Positions 46,245 through 54,171 of a DNA stretch of 64,000 bases are shown here, piece after piece. The stretch's first letter is position 1. Every line of letters begins with the position of its first letter. The stretch comes from Vibrio sp. CAU 1672 (GTDB taxonomy: Bacteria; Pseudomonadota; Gammaproteobacteria; Enterobacterales; Vibrionaceae), in the NCBI RefSeq assembly GCF_029223195.1, contig NZ_JARHUF010000001.1, forward strand, positions 186,001-250,000. The letters run 5' to 3'. The notes below the pieces were generated by a model. That model was not told the origin of the DNA, ran no database searches, and saw nothing but the letters and a program-made list of their open reading frames with translations. A program made the position numbers and the translations under genes.

Positions 46245-46613
46245 ATGTTGTTTGTTCAAGGGGTATTAATCGCATTTTTCTTGTTTGCCAGTTCGATTAA
46301 AATTTTTGGCTGGTTAAAGGCGGTTTTCGAGCCGCAGTTAACCTTCTTCCACCGTTATGGACTGAATCGTGCCGCGATGTTCGCCGTTGGTGTGATTGAA
46401 GCCAGTGGTGCTATCTTGATGTTAATGGGCATGATCAACGCCAGCCTGCTGCTCAGTGCCATTGGTGCCAGTTTCATTGTGATAACTTCAGTGGGTGCGA
46501 TGTACTTTCACTTTCGTTTTGATAGCTGGAAAGACGCGGTTCCGTCAATGGTAACGCTTTTACTGTCTCTGTTGGTCGCGGCACCGCTACCAGGATTAGT
46601 CACTCACTGGTAA
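46245..46613 (+). CDS. DoxX-family small membrane protein
   Basis: This 122-aa protein has four membrane helices and the DoxX/DoxD-like pattern FFLFASSIKIFGWLKAVFEP, then GVIEASGAILMLMGM. An AGGAGTCA ribosome-binding site precedes the ATG. It is transcribed divergently from the LysR regulator, its probable controller. DoxX proteins have been linked to quinone or thiol redox and oxidative stress, but no function is fixed for this subgroup. Confidence 0.85.
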   Translation: MLFVQGVLIAFFLFASSIKIFGWLKAVFEPQLTFFHRYGLNRAAMFAVGVIEASGAILMLMGMINASLLLSAIGASFIVITSVGAMYFHFRFDSWKDAVPSMVTLLLSLLVAAPLPGLVTHW

Positions 46614-46667
46614 AAAGGGATACTGACATAAAGAATTTCAAGCCATCAGTGACATCCCCACACTAAA

Positions 46668-46700
46668 TAAGGCGGAAAAACCATTTAGCTCACCGCCTTA
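46668..46700. terminator. Bidirectional stem-loop between DoxX and HAD genes
   Basis: TAAGGCGG pairs perfectly with CCGCCTTA around a 17-nt loop between the two convergent genes; T-richness is limited. Confidence 0.6.
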
Positions 46701-46772
46701 CTTCGACAACCAAAGTAATGCCATCAAAACCTGAGACAGGCCTGAGAGCAGAAGCGGACAACCGCCAAAAGT

Positions 46773-47537
46773 TCATCGGTCAATACGATCCACGGCCCAC
46801 TCTACCGCTTCGGTTACTGATTCAACACATAAAACCGGCTGACCCAACTGATTCTCGTCACCCGGCTGATACTTGCCCGTTTTCACCAGACATGCCTGCA
46901 ATCCGGCATTCAGCGCACCTTCGACGTCCCCAAAGACATCGTCCCCAACCATCAGAACCTCCCGGGCACTCAGCGTGGTCGAAGCCACAACCTGGGCGAA
47001 AAATTCAGCGGATGGTTTGCCGACAATAATCGCCTTAGTCGCCGCGGCATACTCGATGGCGCGAATAAAAGGCCCGGCATCAAGATGCAACTTTCCTTCT
47101 AGTTTGAAGTAACGGTTTAACCCCACGCCAATCAAGGGGGCGCCCGCCTGACATAACTGGAACGCGCGATCCAATGCCGAATAGGATAACGCCTCTTCAG
47201 CGTCGGCGATGAAGACCGAATTCGGCCTCGTCTGGTCAATATCATCAAACTCCGACTGAATATTGTTATGGATCAGGCAGTAAGGCCGTAACTGGCGCTG
47301 CATGAGCAGTGCCTTGGCCGCCGCCGGGGCGGTGAAGATCTGCTCCGGTTCAAGGTCAAACCCTAACCTTTGCAGATCCTGATAAACTCTGATACTGGTT
47401 TTACGTGATGTATTGGTCACAAAGCGAATCTGCAGTCCGCTTTTCTTGGCCAGCGCCACTGCTTCAACCGCGCCGGGAATAAGTTGCTCCCCTTCATAAA
47501 GCACGCCACTAAGATCAAAAAACACCCCTTTGAGCAT
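46773..47537 (-). CDS. HAD-IIA phosphatase, LHPP-like
   Basis: This 254-aa protein has HAD motif I as FFDLSGVLYEG, with Ser where most HAD phosphatases have the second Asp. Motif II is FVTNTSRKT, the motif III Lys lies in AIIVGKPSAEFF, and motif IV is MVGDDVFGDVEGALNAGL. The C2-type cap lies between. The Ser-containing motif I and the overall pattern match the phospholysine/phosphohistidine inorganic pyrophosphate phosphatase (LHPP) group. The true substrate in bacteria is unknown. It is a single gene, 168 bases from the BCCT gene with a terminator between. Confidence 0.88.
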   Translation of the reverse strand: MLKGVFFDLSGVLYEGEQLIPGAVEAVALAKKSGLQIRFVTNTSRKTSIRVYQDLQRLGFDLEPEQIFTAPAAAKALLMQRQLRPYCLIHNNIQSEFDDIDQTRPNSVFIADAEEALSYSALDRAFQLCQAGAPLIGVGLNRYFKLEGKLHLDAGPFIRAIEYAAATKAIIVGKPSAEFFAQVVASTTLSAREVLMVGDDVFGDVEGALNAGLQACLVKTGKYQPGDENQLGQPVLCVESVTEAVEWAVDRIDR

Positions 47538-47634
47538 CCTGCCTACCCCATTTCATCTGCCGGAGAACTTGTGTTGAGTATAGTCAACCGATAAACCGCG
47601 AGGCGCGTCCGTACGAAACCCGCCAGGACAAAAC

Positions 47635-47665
47635 AAAAAAAGCGCCAGAGATCACTCCCTGACGC
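47635..47665 (-). terminator. Terminator of the BCCT catabolic operon
   Basis: On the minus strand GCGTCAG pairs with CTGGCGC (one T-G wobble) around a 10-nt loop, followed by seven T. It lies about 40 bases after the BCCT stop. Confidence 0.75.
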
Positions 47666-47705
47666 AGTTCGTTCAAATCAGTTAAGGTCACCGGCGGTCA
47701 CATCA

Positions 47706-49274
47706 CTAGCTTTCGATTTCCAGTGCCGGAACCGCATCCGCATCGCTTTGGTTTGAGGTCTGTTCGACTGCCTCCTGCGGATTCGATATCCACTTAAAGA
47801 AGCCATACAACATAATAAATATCACCACCATCAAAGGTAACGAGGTAACGATAGCCAGTGTCTGCACTGTGCTCAGTGGTGCATCGATAAACATCATCGC
47901 CAACGGCACAGCCGCCAGGATCATACACCAGAACAAACGTAACACTGTTGGTGGGTTGGCATCCTCATCCAGCTGATTAGCTACCGTCGCCGCCAGCGTA
48001 AATGATGCCGAGTCCAGAGTGGTTGCCAGGAACAGCGTCGACATGACGGCGAAAATCACAATAAAGATTGAGCTAAATGGCAGAGTCTTAAGCACCGCAA
48101 TAACGGTTTCAGAACCACCGACATTTGACAGCATATCCGTGACGTTCACCAGTTCATTAAGATGGGTGCTCATACTGTAGCTGCCAAGCACGCCAAAGAA
48201 AACAAAGCAGCCTGCGCTTCCGCCCAGCACCATGCTGGTAATAACTTCTTTAAGAGTGCGCCCGCGTGATACTTTGGTGACAAACAACGCCATGAAAGGC
48301 ACGTAAGTCATCCAGTAGGCCCAGTAAAATACTGTCCAGGATGTCGGGAACGAGCCGCCTTCCACCGGATCAGTCCAAAGACTCATGCGGATGAAATTTT
48401 GCAGCATCAGACCATAGCCGTTGGTCATCTGATCAATAATGAAAGAGGTCGGGCCGACAATCAATACCAGCAAGACAAAGACCACGGCAAGTTTGGTGTT
48501 CATGTCACTCAGCTTCGCCATGCCTTTTTCAATCCCGACGTATGAGCTGACCGTAAACAGCGCGGTGATCAACAGCATCAAAGACACGTTCATGGTAAAG
48601 CTGCTCTGCACACCGAGCAGTTCAGCAATACCTTCCGTCACCATAGGAACACTCAGGCCCAGCGTGATCCCCATTGCACCGACACAGCTAAAGATAAAGA
48701 TAGTATCGATCAGTTTACCTACCGCAGGGTTGTAATATTTACCCATGATGCTCTCACATACCGCACTCAGCTTAAGGTGAGGGTTCTTACGCACATGGAA
48801 GGAATAAGCCACCGGCAAAGACGCTATACAGTAAAGTGACCAGGCCGAAATCCCCCAGTGGAACATGTTGTAGCTGGTTGCCCACTCTGCCGCCATGGTA
48901 GAAAAAGGCTCGATGCCCATTGGCGGTCCCATGTAGTAATACGCCCACTCAACGAATGCCCAGTACACAGTAGCAGAGCCCAGACCGGCACAGATCATCA
49001 TCGCCAGGTAAGTAAAAAGGGAATACTGTGGCTTTTCATCACCTAGGCGGATGTTGCCGTGCTTACTCAAAGCAAGCCAGGCAAGAATAATGACACTGAA
49101 AAAGCCGAATAGAAGGAACACTGCGCCAAATTGTTCAGTTAAAATGCTAAAAAGGTTTTTTGCGATAGCGTTACCTTGCTCCGGGTAGAGCGACAGCCCG
49201 GCAACGATGGAAAAGATTGTGACAAGGCTTATCGTCATCAACGGCTTATCTATCTGTCTGTCTTTGTGTTTCAT
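47706..49274 (-). CDS. BCCT-family transporter
   Basis: This 522-aa protein has 12 membrane segments. The BCCT region WTVFYWAYWMTYVPFMALFVTKVSRGRTLKEV near residue 305 is intact, with the tryptophan cluster that forms the quaternary-ammonium box (W-x4-W pattern), and the earlier GLGSATVYWAFVEWAYYYMGPP motif is near residue 97. BCCT carriers import betaines, carnitine, choline or DMSP-like zwitterions. It is the last gene of a four-gene minus-strand operon with an enolase-superfamily enzyme and a split UxaA-type dehydratase. This suggests the imported compound is a hydroxylated zwitterion or an anion that is degraded rather than stored (inference). Confidence 0.92.
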   Translation of the reverse strand: MKHKDRQIDKPLMTISLVTIFSIVAGLSLYPEQGNAIAKNLFSILTEQFGAVFLLFGFFSVIILAWLALSKHGNIRLGDEKPQYSLFTYLAMMICAGLGSATVYWAFVEWAYYYMGPPMGIEPFSTMAAEWATSYNMFHWGISAWSLYCIASLPVAYSFHVRKNPHLKLSAVCESIMGKYYNPAVGKLIDTIFIFSCVGAMGITLGLSVPMVTEGIAELLGVQSSFTMNVSLMLLITALFTVSSYVGIEKGMAKLSDMNTKLAVVFVLLVLIVGPTSFIIDQMTNGYGLMLQNFIRMSLWTDPVEGGSFPTSWTVFYWAYWMTYVPFMALFVTKVSRGRTLKEVITSMVLGGSAGCFVFFGVLGSYSMSTHLNELVNVTDMLSNVGGSETVIAVLKTLPFSSIFIVIFAVMSTLFLATTLDSASFTLAATVANQLDEDANPPTVLRLFWCMILAAVPLAMMFIDAPLSTVQTLAIVTSLPLMVVIFIMLYGFFKWISNPQEAVEQTSNQSDADAVPALEIES

Positions 49275-49296
49275 ATTGGATAGTCCTATTTAATAA

Positions 49297-50424
49297 TTAT
49301 TTGACGGCGTCGGTACGAAAACGTTCAATGACATCATCATTGAGTTCAATACCAAGTCCCGGGGTATCTGGCACAGCTACGAAACCATTTTCAAATGGCA
49401 GTCGGTTGCTAACCAGATCGCTAAAGAGAGGGCTGGCACTTTGGGAATATTCCATCAATGTGCCGTGCTCGCAGGCGGCAAGAAAATGCACTGAAGCAGC
49501 CAGCAGAATGCCGGTACTGAAACCGTGCGGAACCAGCTGCACACCGTGTAGCTGTGATAAGTCATAGATTTTTTTCATCTCGGTGATACCACCACAACGG
49601 GTGATGTCCGGCTGAACAATATCGACCTGGGAACGCTGCAGGAAGTCCTGAAACTCATAGCGAGTAGTCAGCGATTCACCGCCCGCCAGTCGCGTTTCGG
49701 TTTTCCCGGCCAATTTGGCATAGCCTTTCAGGTCATCAGCCAAAATCGGTTCTTCAATCCAGTTAAGGTTAAAACGCTCCAGCCTTTTGCTCATCGCAGC
49801 GGAGTGGCCTGATGTGCGCCATTTAGAAGCCAGATCGATTTGCACTTCAATCTCATCCCCAACCGCTTCACGCACGTTTTTCACGATCTGGTAGTCCAGC
49901 TCAGGATCATCGCCGAAAACGCCACCACCAAACTTAATGCTGGTGAAGCCCTGCTCGACCAGACGGGCAGCAATAGCGCGATTATCTTCCGGCTTGCTGG
50001 CAGGTATGAAGGTACCGTAGGCTCGGATGCGATCGCGGTATTTTCCGCCCAACAAGGTGTGTACCGGCACGCCGTAAAACTGCCCGGCAATATCCCACAA
50101 GGCAATGTCGATCGCACTGATGGCATGGATACCGGCCCCACGTCGGCCCATGTAATTGGAAGCCCAGTACATTTTGTTCCACAGCCGCTCAATTTCGAGC
50201 GGATTTTCGCCGATCAGCAGCTCTTTCAACCCGTAGCAGTACAGATTGGAGTGAGGGGTTTCAATACAGGCTTTAATAACGGCCGGAGAACTGTCCGCTT
50301 CACCAATGCCGACCAGACCATTACTGGTGTGAACTTTGACAATGACCGCATCCTCGCCCCATTCACAAGGCTCATCACCTTGAGGAACGCGCAGACATAT
50401 CACTTCTATATCTGTTATTTTCAT
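49297..50424 (-). CDS. Mandelate-racemase/muconate-lactonizing-enzyme family protein
   Basis: This 375-aa enolase-superfamily enzyme has the N-terminal capping domain (1-125) and a barrel. The expected metal ligands are the Asp in VQIDLASKW, the Glu in WIEEPIL and the Glu in AGGESLTTR. The first base Lys region is SIKFGGG and the His-Asp dyad is QPDITRCGG and VPHGFSTGI. This is the mandelate-racemase-subgroup pattern, which suggests an acid-sugar dehydratase or a racemase/epimerase of an alpha-substituted carboxylate. AAGGA precedes the ATG. It lies between the UxaA-like gene (57 bases) and the BCCT transporter (22 bases). The substrate is not identifiable. Confidence 0.9.
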   Translation of the reverse strand: MKITDIEVICLRVPQGDEPCEWGEDAVIVKVHTSNGLVGIGEADSSPAVIKACIETPHSNLYCYGLKELLIGENPLEIERLWNKMYWASNYMGRRGAGIHAISAIDIALWDIAGQFYGVPVHTLLGGKYRDRIRAYGTFIPASKPEDNRAIAARLVEQGFTSIKFGGGVFGDDPELDYQIVKNVREAVGDEIEVQIDLASKWRTSGHSAAMSKRLERFNLNWIEEPILADDLKGYAKLAGKTETRLAGGESLTTRYEFQDFLQRSQVDIVQPDITRCGGITEMKKIYDLSQLHGVQLVPHGFSTGILLAASVHFLAACEHGTLMEYSQSASPLFSDLVSNRLPFENGFVAVPDTPGLGIELNDDVIERFRTDAVK

Positions 50425-50481
50425 TTGATATCCTTTTTCCGGGTACGTCTTTCCGAAAACTGACCTGGTATTAATGGGAAT

Positions 50482-51657
50482 TTAAACAGCTTGTTTGCAG
50501 ATCAGCCGTTCGAGGCGCTGGTCTTTCTGGTACAGTGAGCAAAAGGCATAACCGACATCTTCGATCGCAGTTTTCTCGCCGTTCACGACTTGCTCTAGTT
50601 GGTGAAGCACTCTGTTTCCGGCTTCGACCACACTCAGCGTCGCCGACATAATGCCGCTGACATCCACGTCGATATCGTCGGTGATCTGTGCGTCATTGCC
50701 GCTGATGCGGATGACCGGAACAATCGGATTACTGAAGCCTGCGCCGCCGGTCGTCCAAAGGATGACCTGAGCCCCTAACGCCGCAAAGTGCATTCCAGAG
50801 CCACCACACAAATGGGTCACTTCTGAAAGGTAAAAACCGGGTGTGGTTGGTTTTTGAATCCCCTGAGGATTGATTTCCAGTACATCCTGGATAGGGCGAG
50901 TCCCGGTTTTATGTAGCGCGCCCAGCGCTTTCTCTTCCAGGGTGGTCAAGCCGCCGACACTGTTACCGATACTCATGGTTTCAACATCGGTGCCTTCAAT
51001 ATGCCAGCGACGCTCTTCTTCATGAATCAGCCGCTCAATCTTGTCAGCCACGCCGGGATTCACCGCCCGTTCACGTAAAATTTCTTCGCAGGTAATGAGT
51101 TCGATCAGTTCTCCGGCAACACACGTTGCCCCCATATCGACCAGCAGATCCGCAGCACGACCGACCGATGGGTTGGAGGCAATACCGGAACTGGTGTCCG
51201 AACCGCCACATTTAATGCCTACCACTAACTCTGATATCGGTGTCGGCTCAGGCTTGATTTGGCTCGCCATGTTGACGAGCTCATCCACCAGTTGCACGCC
51301 CTCATTGATGGTTTGGCGGGTGCCCTTGGACTTAATGATTGAGAGATTAAACACCGGTTTCTGCGCCTGTTTAATCGGCCCGGTGATCAAGGTCTGGTCG
51401 ATACTGCCACAGCCCATATTCAGCACCAGTACTCCGGCGATATTGGGGTTCAGTGACGCACCGACCATGACGTTGACCATCTCTTCATTGCCGCCATACA
51501 TACAGGTGTAATGGTTGGTGACCACCACACAGTCAGAGATCTTCTGTTTTATCGCCTGAGCAATACCTTCGGCACACTCATCAATGGCCAGAATCAAAAC
51601 ATGGTTGCGGATCCCAACTTGACCGTCCGCACGTCTGTAGCCTAGGAAAGTTTTCAT
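50482..51657 (-). CDS. UxaA/SuyB-type dehydratase or lyase, catalytic subunit
   Basis: This 391-aa protein matches the C-terminal, catalytic domain of the altronate/galactarate dehydratase family and the SuyB subunit of sulfolactate sulfo-lyase. It starts FLGYRRADGQVGIRNHVLILA and carries Cys-containing motifs YTCMYGGNEE, LNMGCGSID and GIKCGGSDTSSGIASNPSVG, plus HLCGGSGMHFAALGAQVILWTTG. The start codon overlaps the stop of the small SAF subunit by four bases. The separate large and small chains are like SuyAB, whereas UxaA of enterics is one chain. Whether it dehydrates a sugar acid or eliminates another group is not decidable from sequence. Confidence 0.88.
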   Translation of the reverse strand: MKTFLGYRRADGQVGIRNHVLILAIDECAEGIAQAIKQKISDCVVVTNHYTCMYGGNEEMVNVMVGASLNPNIAGVLVLNMGCGSIDQTLITGPIKQAQKPVFNLSIIKSKGTRQTINEGVQLVDELVNMASQIKPEPTPISELVVGIKCGGSDTSSGIASNPSVGRAADLLVDMGATCVAGELIELITCEEILRERAVNPGVADKIERLIHEEERRWHIEGTDVETMSIGNSVGGLTTLEEKALGALHKTGTRPIQDVLEINPQGIQKPTTPGFYLSEVTHLCGGSGMHFAALGAQVILWTTGGAGFSNPIVPVIRISGNDAQITDDIDVDVSGIMSATLSVVEAGNRVLHQLEQVVNGEKTAIEDVGYAFCSLYQKDQRLERLICKQAV

Positions 51658-52001
51658 ACTTCACACTCGATCTGCATTTGCTGAATAATTTGTTCAATGA
51701 TTGGCGTCGGAATATCCACCCGGGTACTGCGGACATTCTGTACATGGACCAGATCGCCTGACTTAATCGGCATACAGGTCAGGCCAATCGGATAGCCGCC
51801 TTTTGTCACCGTGGTCTGCGCCTCAAATCCATCCAGGGCGACTTTATTGCCGAATGGAATGGCCTGGTGCGCGGTGTGGATCGCAATACGCTCACTGTGA
51901 GTATCGATAATCTCAATTTGCTCCCCCCTGGCGATGTCTGATAACACCGTCGCGACATTGTCGTTGGGGGATAGACGTAGGGCCTTTTTTAACTTGCTCA
52001 T
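51654..52001 (-). CDS. UxaA/SuyA-type small subunit (SAF domain)
   Basis: This 115-aa protein matches the N-terminal SAF domain of the altronate dehydratase family: NVATVLSDIARGEQIEI, then IPFGNKVALDGFEAQTTVTKGGYPIG and IKSGDLVHVQNVRSTR. In E. coli UxaA the corresponding stretch is RGHKFAL, so the conserved His is Asn here. The start MSKLKKAL at 52001 sits 17 bases from the palindrome at 52018-52032; the longer frame to 52127 would run through the operators and is rejected. It is the first gene of the operon and is coupled to the large subunit. Confidence 0.85.
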   Translation of the reverse strand: MSKLKKALRLSPNDNVATVLSDIARGEQIEIIDTHSERIAIHTAHQAIPFGNKVALDGFEAQTTVTKGGYPIGLTCMPIKSGDLVHVQNVRSTRVDIPTPIIEQIIQQMQIECEV

Positions 52002-52017
52002 ATTTATACCTATTGTA

Positions 52018-52032
52018 GATTGTCGGACAATC
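52018..52032. promoter_or_regulatory. GntR-type operator O1 upstream of the UxaA-like operon
   Basis: GATTGTCGGACAATC is a perfect 15-bp palindrome around a central G, immediately upstream of the first gene of the operon, in the position of a blocking operator. Confidence 0.75.
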
Positions 52033-52114
52033 GACCTGATGACAATTATACAAATTATGAATGAGTGAAATGAGAGATCGATCATGGAAAGATAAAAACT
52101 AGCGTTTTTTGTCA

Positions 52115-52129
52115 GATTGTTAGACAATC
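52115..52129. promoter_or_regulatory. GntR-type operator O2 in the divergent promoter region
   Basis: GATTGTTAGACAATC matches the O1 palindrome except at the two central positions. Centres of O1 and O2 are 97 bp apart, between the operon and the GntR gene, so the regulator probably controls both directions. Confidence 0.72.
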
Positions 52130-52232
52130 GTCACTAAAGTAGACTAAGTAAAAAATGGCCAATAAATGCGACTTGGTAAGGTATAATTGGCTGATTTAAA
52201 ATAAATAAACGTTAGTTTGAGACGGTTTTGCA

Positions 52233-52892
52233 ATGGTGAAATTCAATAAAAGCAGTTTGGAAGATCAGGCAGTCAGCTATCTGCGCGATTTGATCCTGAA
52301 TGGCAACTACAAAATGGGTGAACGGATGGTTGAAAGTGCCCTGGCCAAAGAGCTGGAGCTTTCGCGCAGTACGATTCGAATGGCGTTAAACACGCTCTCT
52401 CATGAAGGATTAGTCGTACAAAAACCGTATGCTGGCTGGCAGGTTATTGAAATTAACGAACAAGATCTTTGGGAGATCTACCATCTCCGGGTCGCTATTG
52501 AGTCACGCTCTGCATGGCTGGCCGCGATCAAAGCCGATGATGAGAATAAACAGCAGCTCAAAGAACTGATGTCTGATTTTGAACACGCCGCCCAAACCGC
52601 CGATGTGACTACTCAGACCATGAGTAAGTATGAACTGGAGTTACATTCACTGATCGTCTCAATGAGTCACAACAGTCGCTTCGTCAATATTTATCGCCAT
52701 GTCGCCAACCAAATGCTGTTGTTTTTTAATATTGATTTGGCCAGTCACGATCCAGAAAGTATTGTCGAAGCGCATCGCCCGCTAGTCGAGGCCATCTGTA
52801 ATAATGATCCGCAAGCCGCGGCGTTTCACGCCGAAGAGCATATCTCCACCTTTAAGGAGGTGGGAGAAAAGTTTCGGCTCCAAAATCAATAG
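52233..52892 (+). CDS. GntR/FadR (FCD) regulator of the BCCT/enolase/UxaA operon
   Basis: This 219-aa regulator has an N-terminal winged helix (AVSYLRDLILNGNYKMGERMVESALAKELELSRSTIRMALNTL) and an FCD ligand domain (HLRVAIESRSAWLAA and later histidines in ELHSLIVSMSHNSRF and ICNNDPQAAAFHAEEH) that often binds a carboxylate through a metal ion. It is divergent from the catabolic operon and two matching palindromes lie between them, so it is the likely local repressor. Confidence 0.92.
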   Translation: MVKFNKSSLEDQAVSYLRDLILNGNYKMGERMVESALAKELELSRSTIRMALNTLSHEGLVVQKPYAGWQVIEINEQDLWEIYHLRVAIESRSAWLAAIKADDENKQQLKELMSDFEHAAQTADVTTQTMSKYELELHSLIVSMSHNSRFVNIYRHVANQMLLFFNIDLASHDPESIVEAHRPLVEAICNNDPQAAAFHAEEHISTFKEVGEKFRLQNQ

Positions 52893-53070
52893 TGTCATGC
52901 AACCAGGCCGGCCCCCTACCACAGAGGATATCATCGTGTAGACCGCGGGCCATAGATTGAGAGGCTTGCTTGTGCAACCTCTCAACAACGCTTCAGGATT
53001 GGTTAACCCCGGTACTTATTGCTGTATCAGAAATCCCGCCATTGCACCGGGCAAGAAAAGATTCTGCCGT

Positions 53071-54171
53071 TTAGTAACCCGTTAGCTCCATGTACCCTTT
53101 GCCCGAATGGGTGCCTTTAAACTCTACCGGCCCCTCCCAGTACGGCACCGTGAGCGACATTTTGGCGTTTGGGTTCAGCGCCGAGATGGTTAGCTCAATC
53201 CCATGGTTTGGGAGTGAGAGCTGCCATTGAGTAGGATAATTACTCGCCTGAATACGGGTCCGGCTAACGGGACGCAGGGTGATTTCATTTTGACGGATGG
53301 CCACTCCTTTCCCACTGTGATACATCAAGCGTGCGTAGGCATAATTTGCCTCGCCAGTTTTTGCATCACGCAGTTGAAACACCACCAGGCTGGTTTGTTC
53401 ATTCAACCGCAGCGCAAACCAGTCCCATCCTTGCTGAGAGCCGAGCAGAAACTGAGAGCTCCATTCACGGTCAATCCAGCCTTTACCACTAACCCGATGT
53501 TGCTTGCCGTTGATGTTGATCTCGCCATTAACCTCAATAAATGGCTGGCTGTAGTAGTAAGAAGCAACCTCGGCACTGGCGCTTTTCTGACTATACCCTT
53601 GCTGGCCCTGTTTGTGGTATGGCGCACTGCTGGTCAGCTTTAACTGATAACTAAACAGCTCTGAGTCCACGTTAAGTCTGGCAGGCAGCAGATCGTCACT
53701 TTGTGCAAGCCACTGCCAGTCATCGAGGAATACCCTTAATGGGGACACCTCGACACCCGCCAACCGGGGGTGTTCTCGCGACCACTTTTCGTCCGCGTAG
53801 TGTTGCTCTGCCGTGGTAATGGCGCTGTGGGCCATATAGAGCTGCCGGCTGCTCCAGGAATCACTGGAGGCAGACTGGCCGGTTTCGCTCTGGTCAGGAG
53901 CAACGGCTATGCGGAACTGCGTCCACTGAACGCCGAATGAACTCCCCTGCTCATCAACCAGATTGGCGGTAAAATACCACCATTCATGGCGAAAATCCGT
54001 GTGAGCACGATGATCATCAGGAAATGTAAGTGTCACATCTGGTATCACTTGTGTGTAGTCGCCGCCCCCCTCGCCCAGCCAGGCAGCAAAGCCATCTGCC
54101 AACTTCTCACCGCACCCGCTGGATATGAACAATATCATCGCTACGACAAACCCCTTATGCCGCCTCACCAT
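53071..54171 (-). CDS. AttH / CrtC-like lipocalin-fold lipoprotein
   Basis: This 366-aa protein begins with a signal sequence and a probable lipobox (ILFISSGC, Cys near residue 20). It contains the AttH/carotenoid-hydratase-like signatures DHRAHTDFRHEWWYFTANLVD near residue 55 and VSGKGWIDREWSSQFLLG near residue 210, with WDWFALRLNE. The start shares its A with the stop of the FtsX permease (TAATG), so it is translationally coupled. In AttEFGH-type systems this lipoprotein works with an FtsX permease and ATPase at the envelope; the transported or processed lipid is unknown. Confidence 0.88.
   Translation of the reverse strand: MVRRHKGFVVAMILFISSGCGEKLADGFAAWLGEGGGDYTQVIPDVTLTFPDDHRAHTDFRHEWWYFTANLVDEQGSSFGVQWTQFRIAVAPDQSETGQSASSDSWSSRQLYMAHSAITTAEQHYADEKWSREHPRLAGVEVSPLRVFLDDWQWLAQSDDLLPARLNVDSELFSYQLKLTSSAPYHKQGQQGYSQKSASAEVASYYYSQPFIEVNGEININGKQHRVSGKGWIDREWSSQFLLGSQQGWDWFALRLNEQTSLVVFQLRDAKTGEANYAYARLMYHSGKGVAIRQNEITLRPVSRTRIQASNYPTQWQLSLPNHGIELTISALNPNAKMSLTVPYWEGPVEFKGTHSGKGYMELTGY

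Noticed and set aside
53071..54171. Carotenoid 1,2-hydratase (CrtC)
   Set aside because: The fold signature is shared, but operon context with FtsX and an ATPase fits the AttH lipoprotein group.
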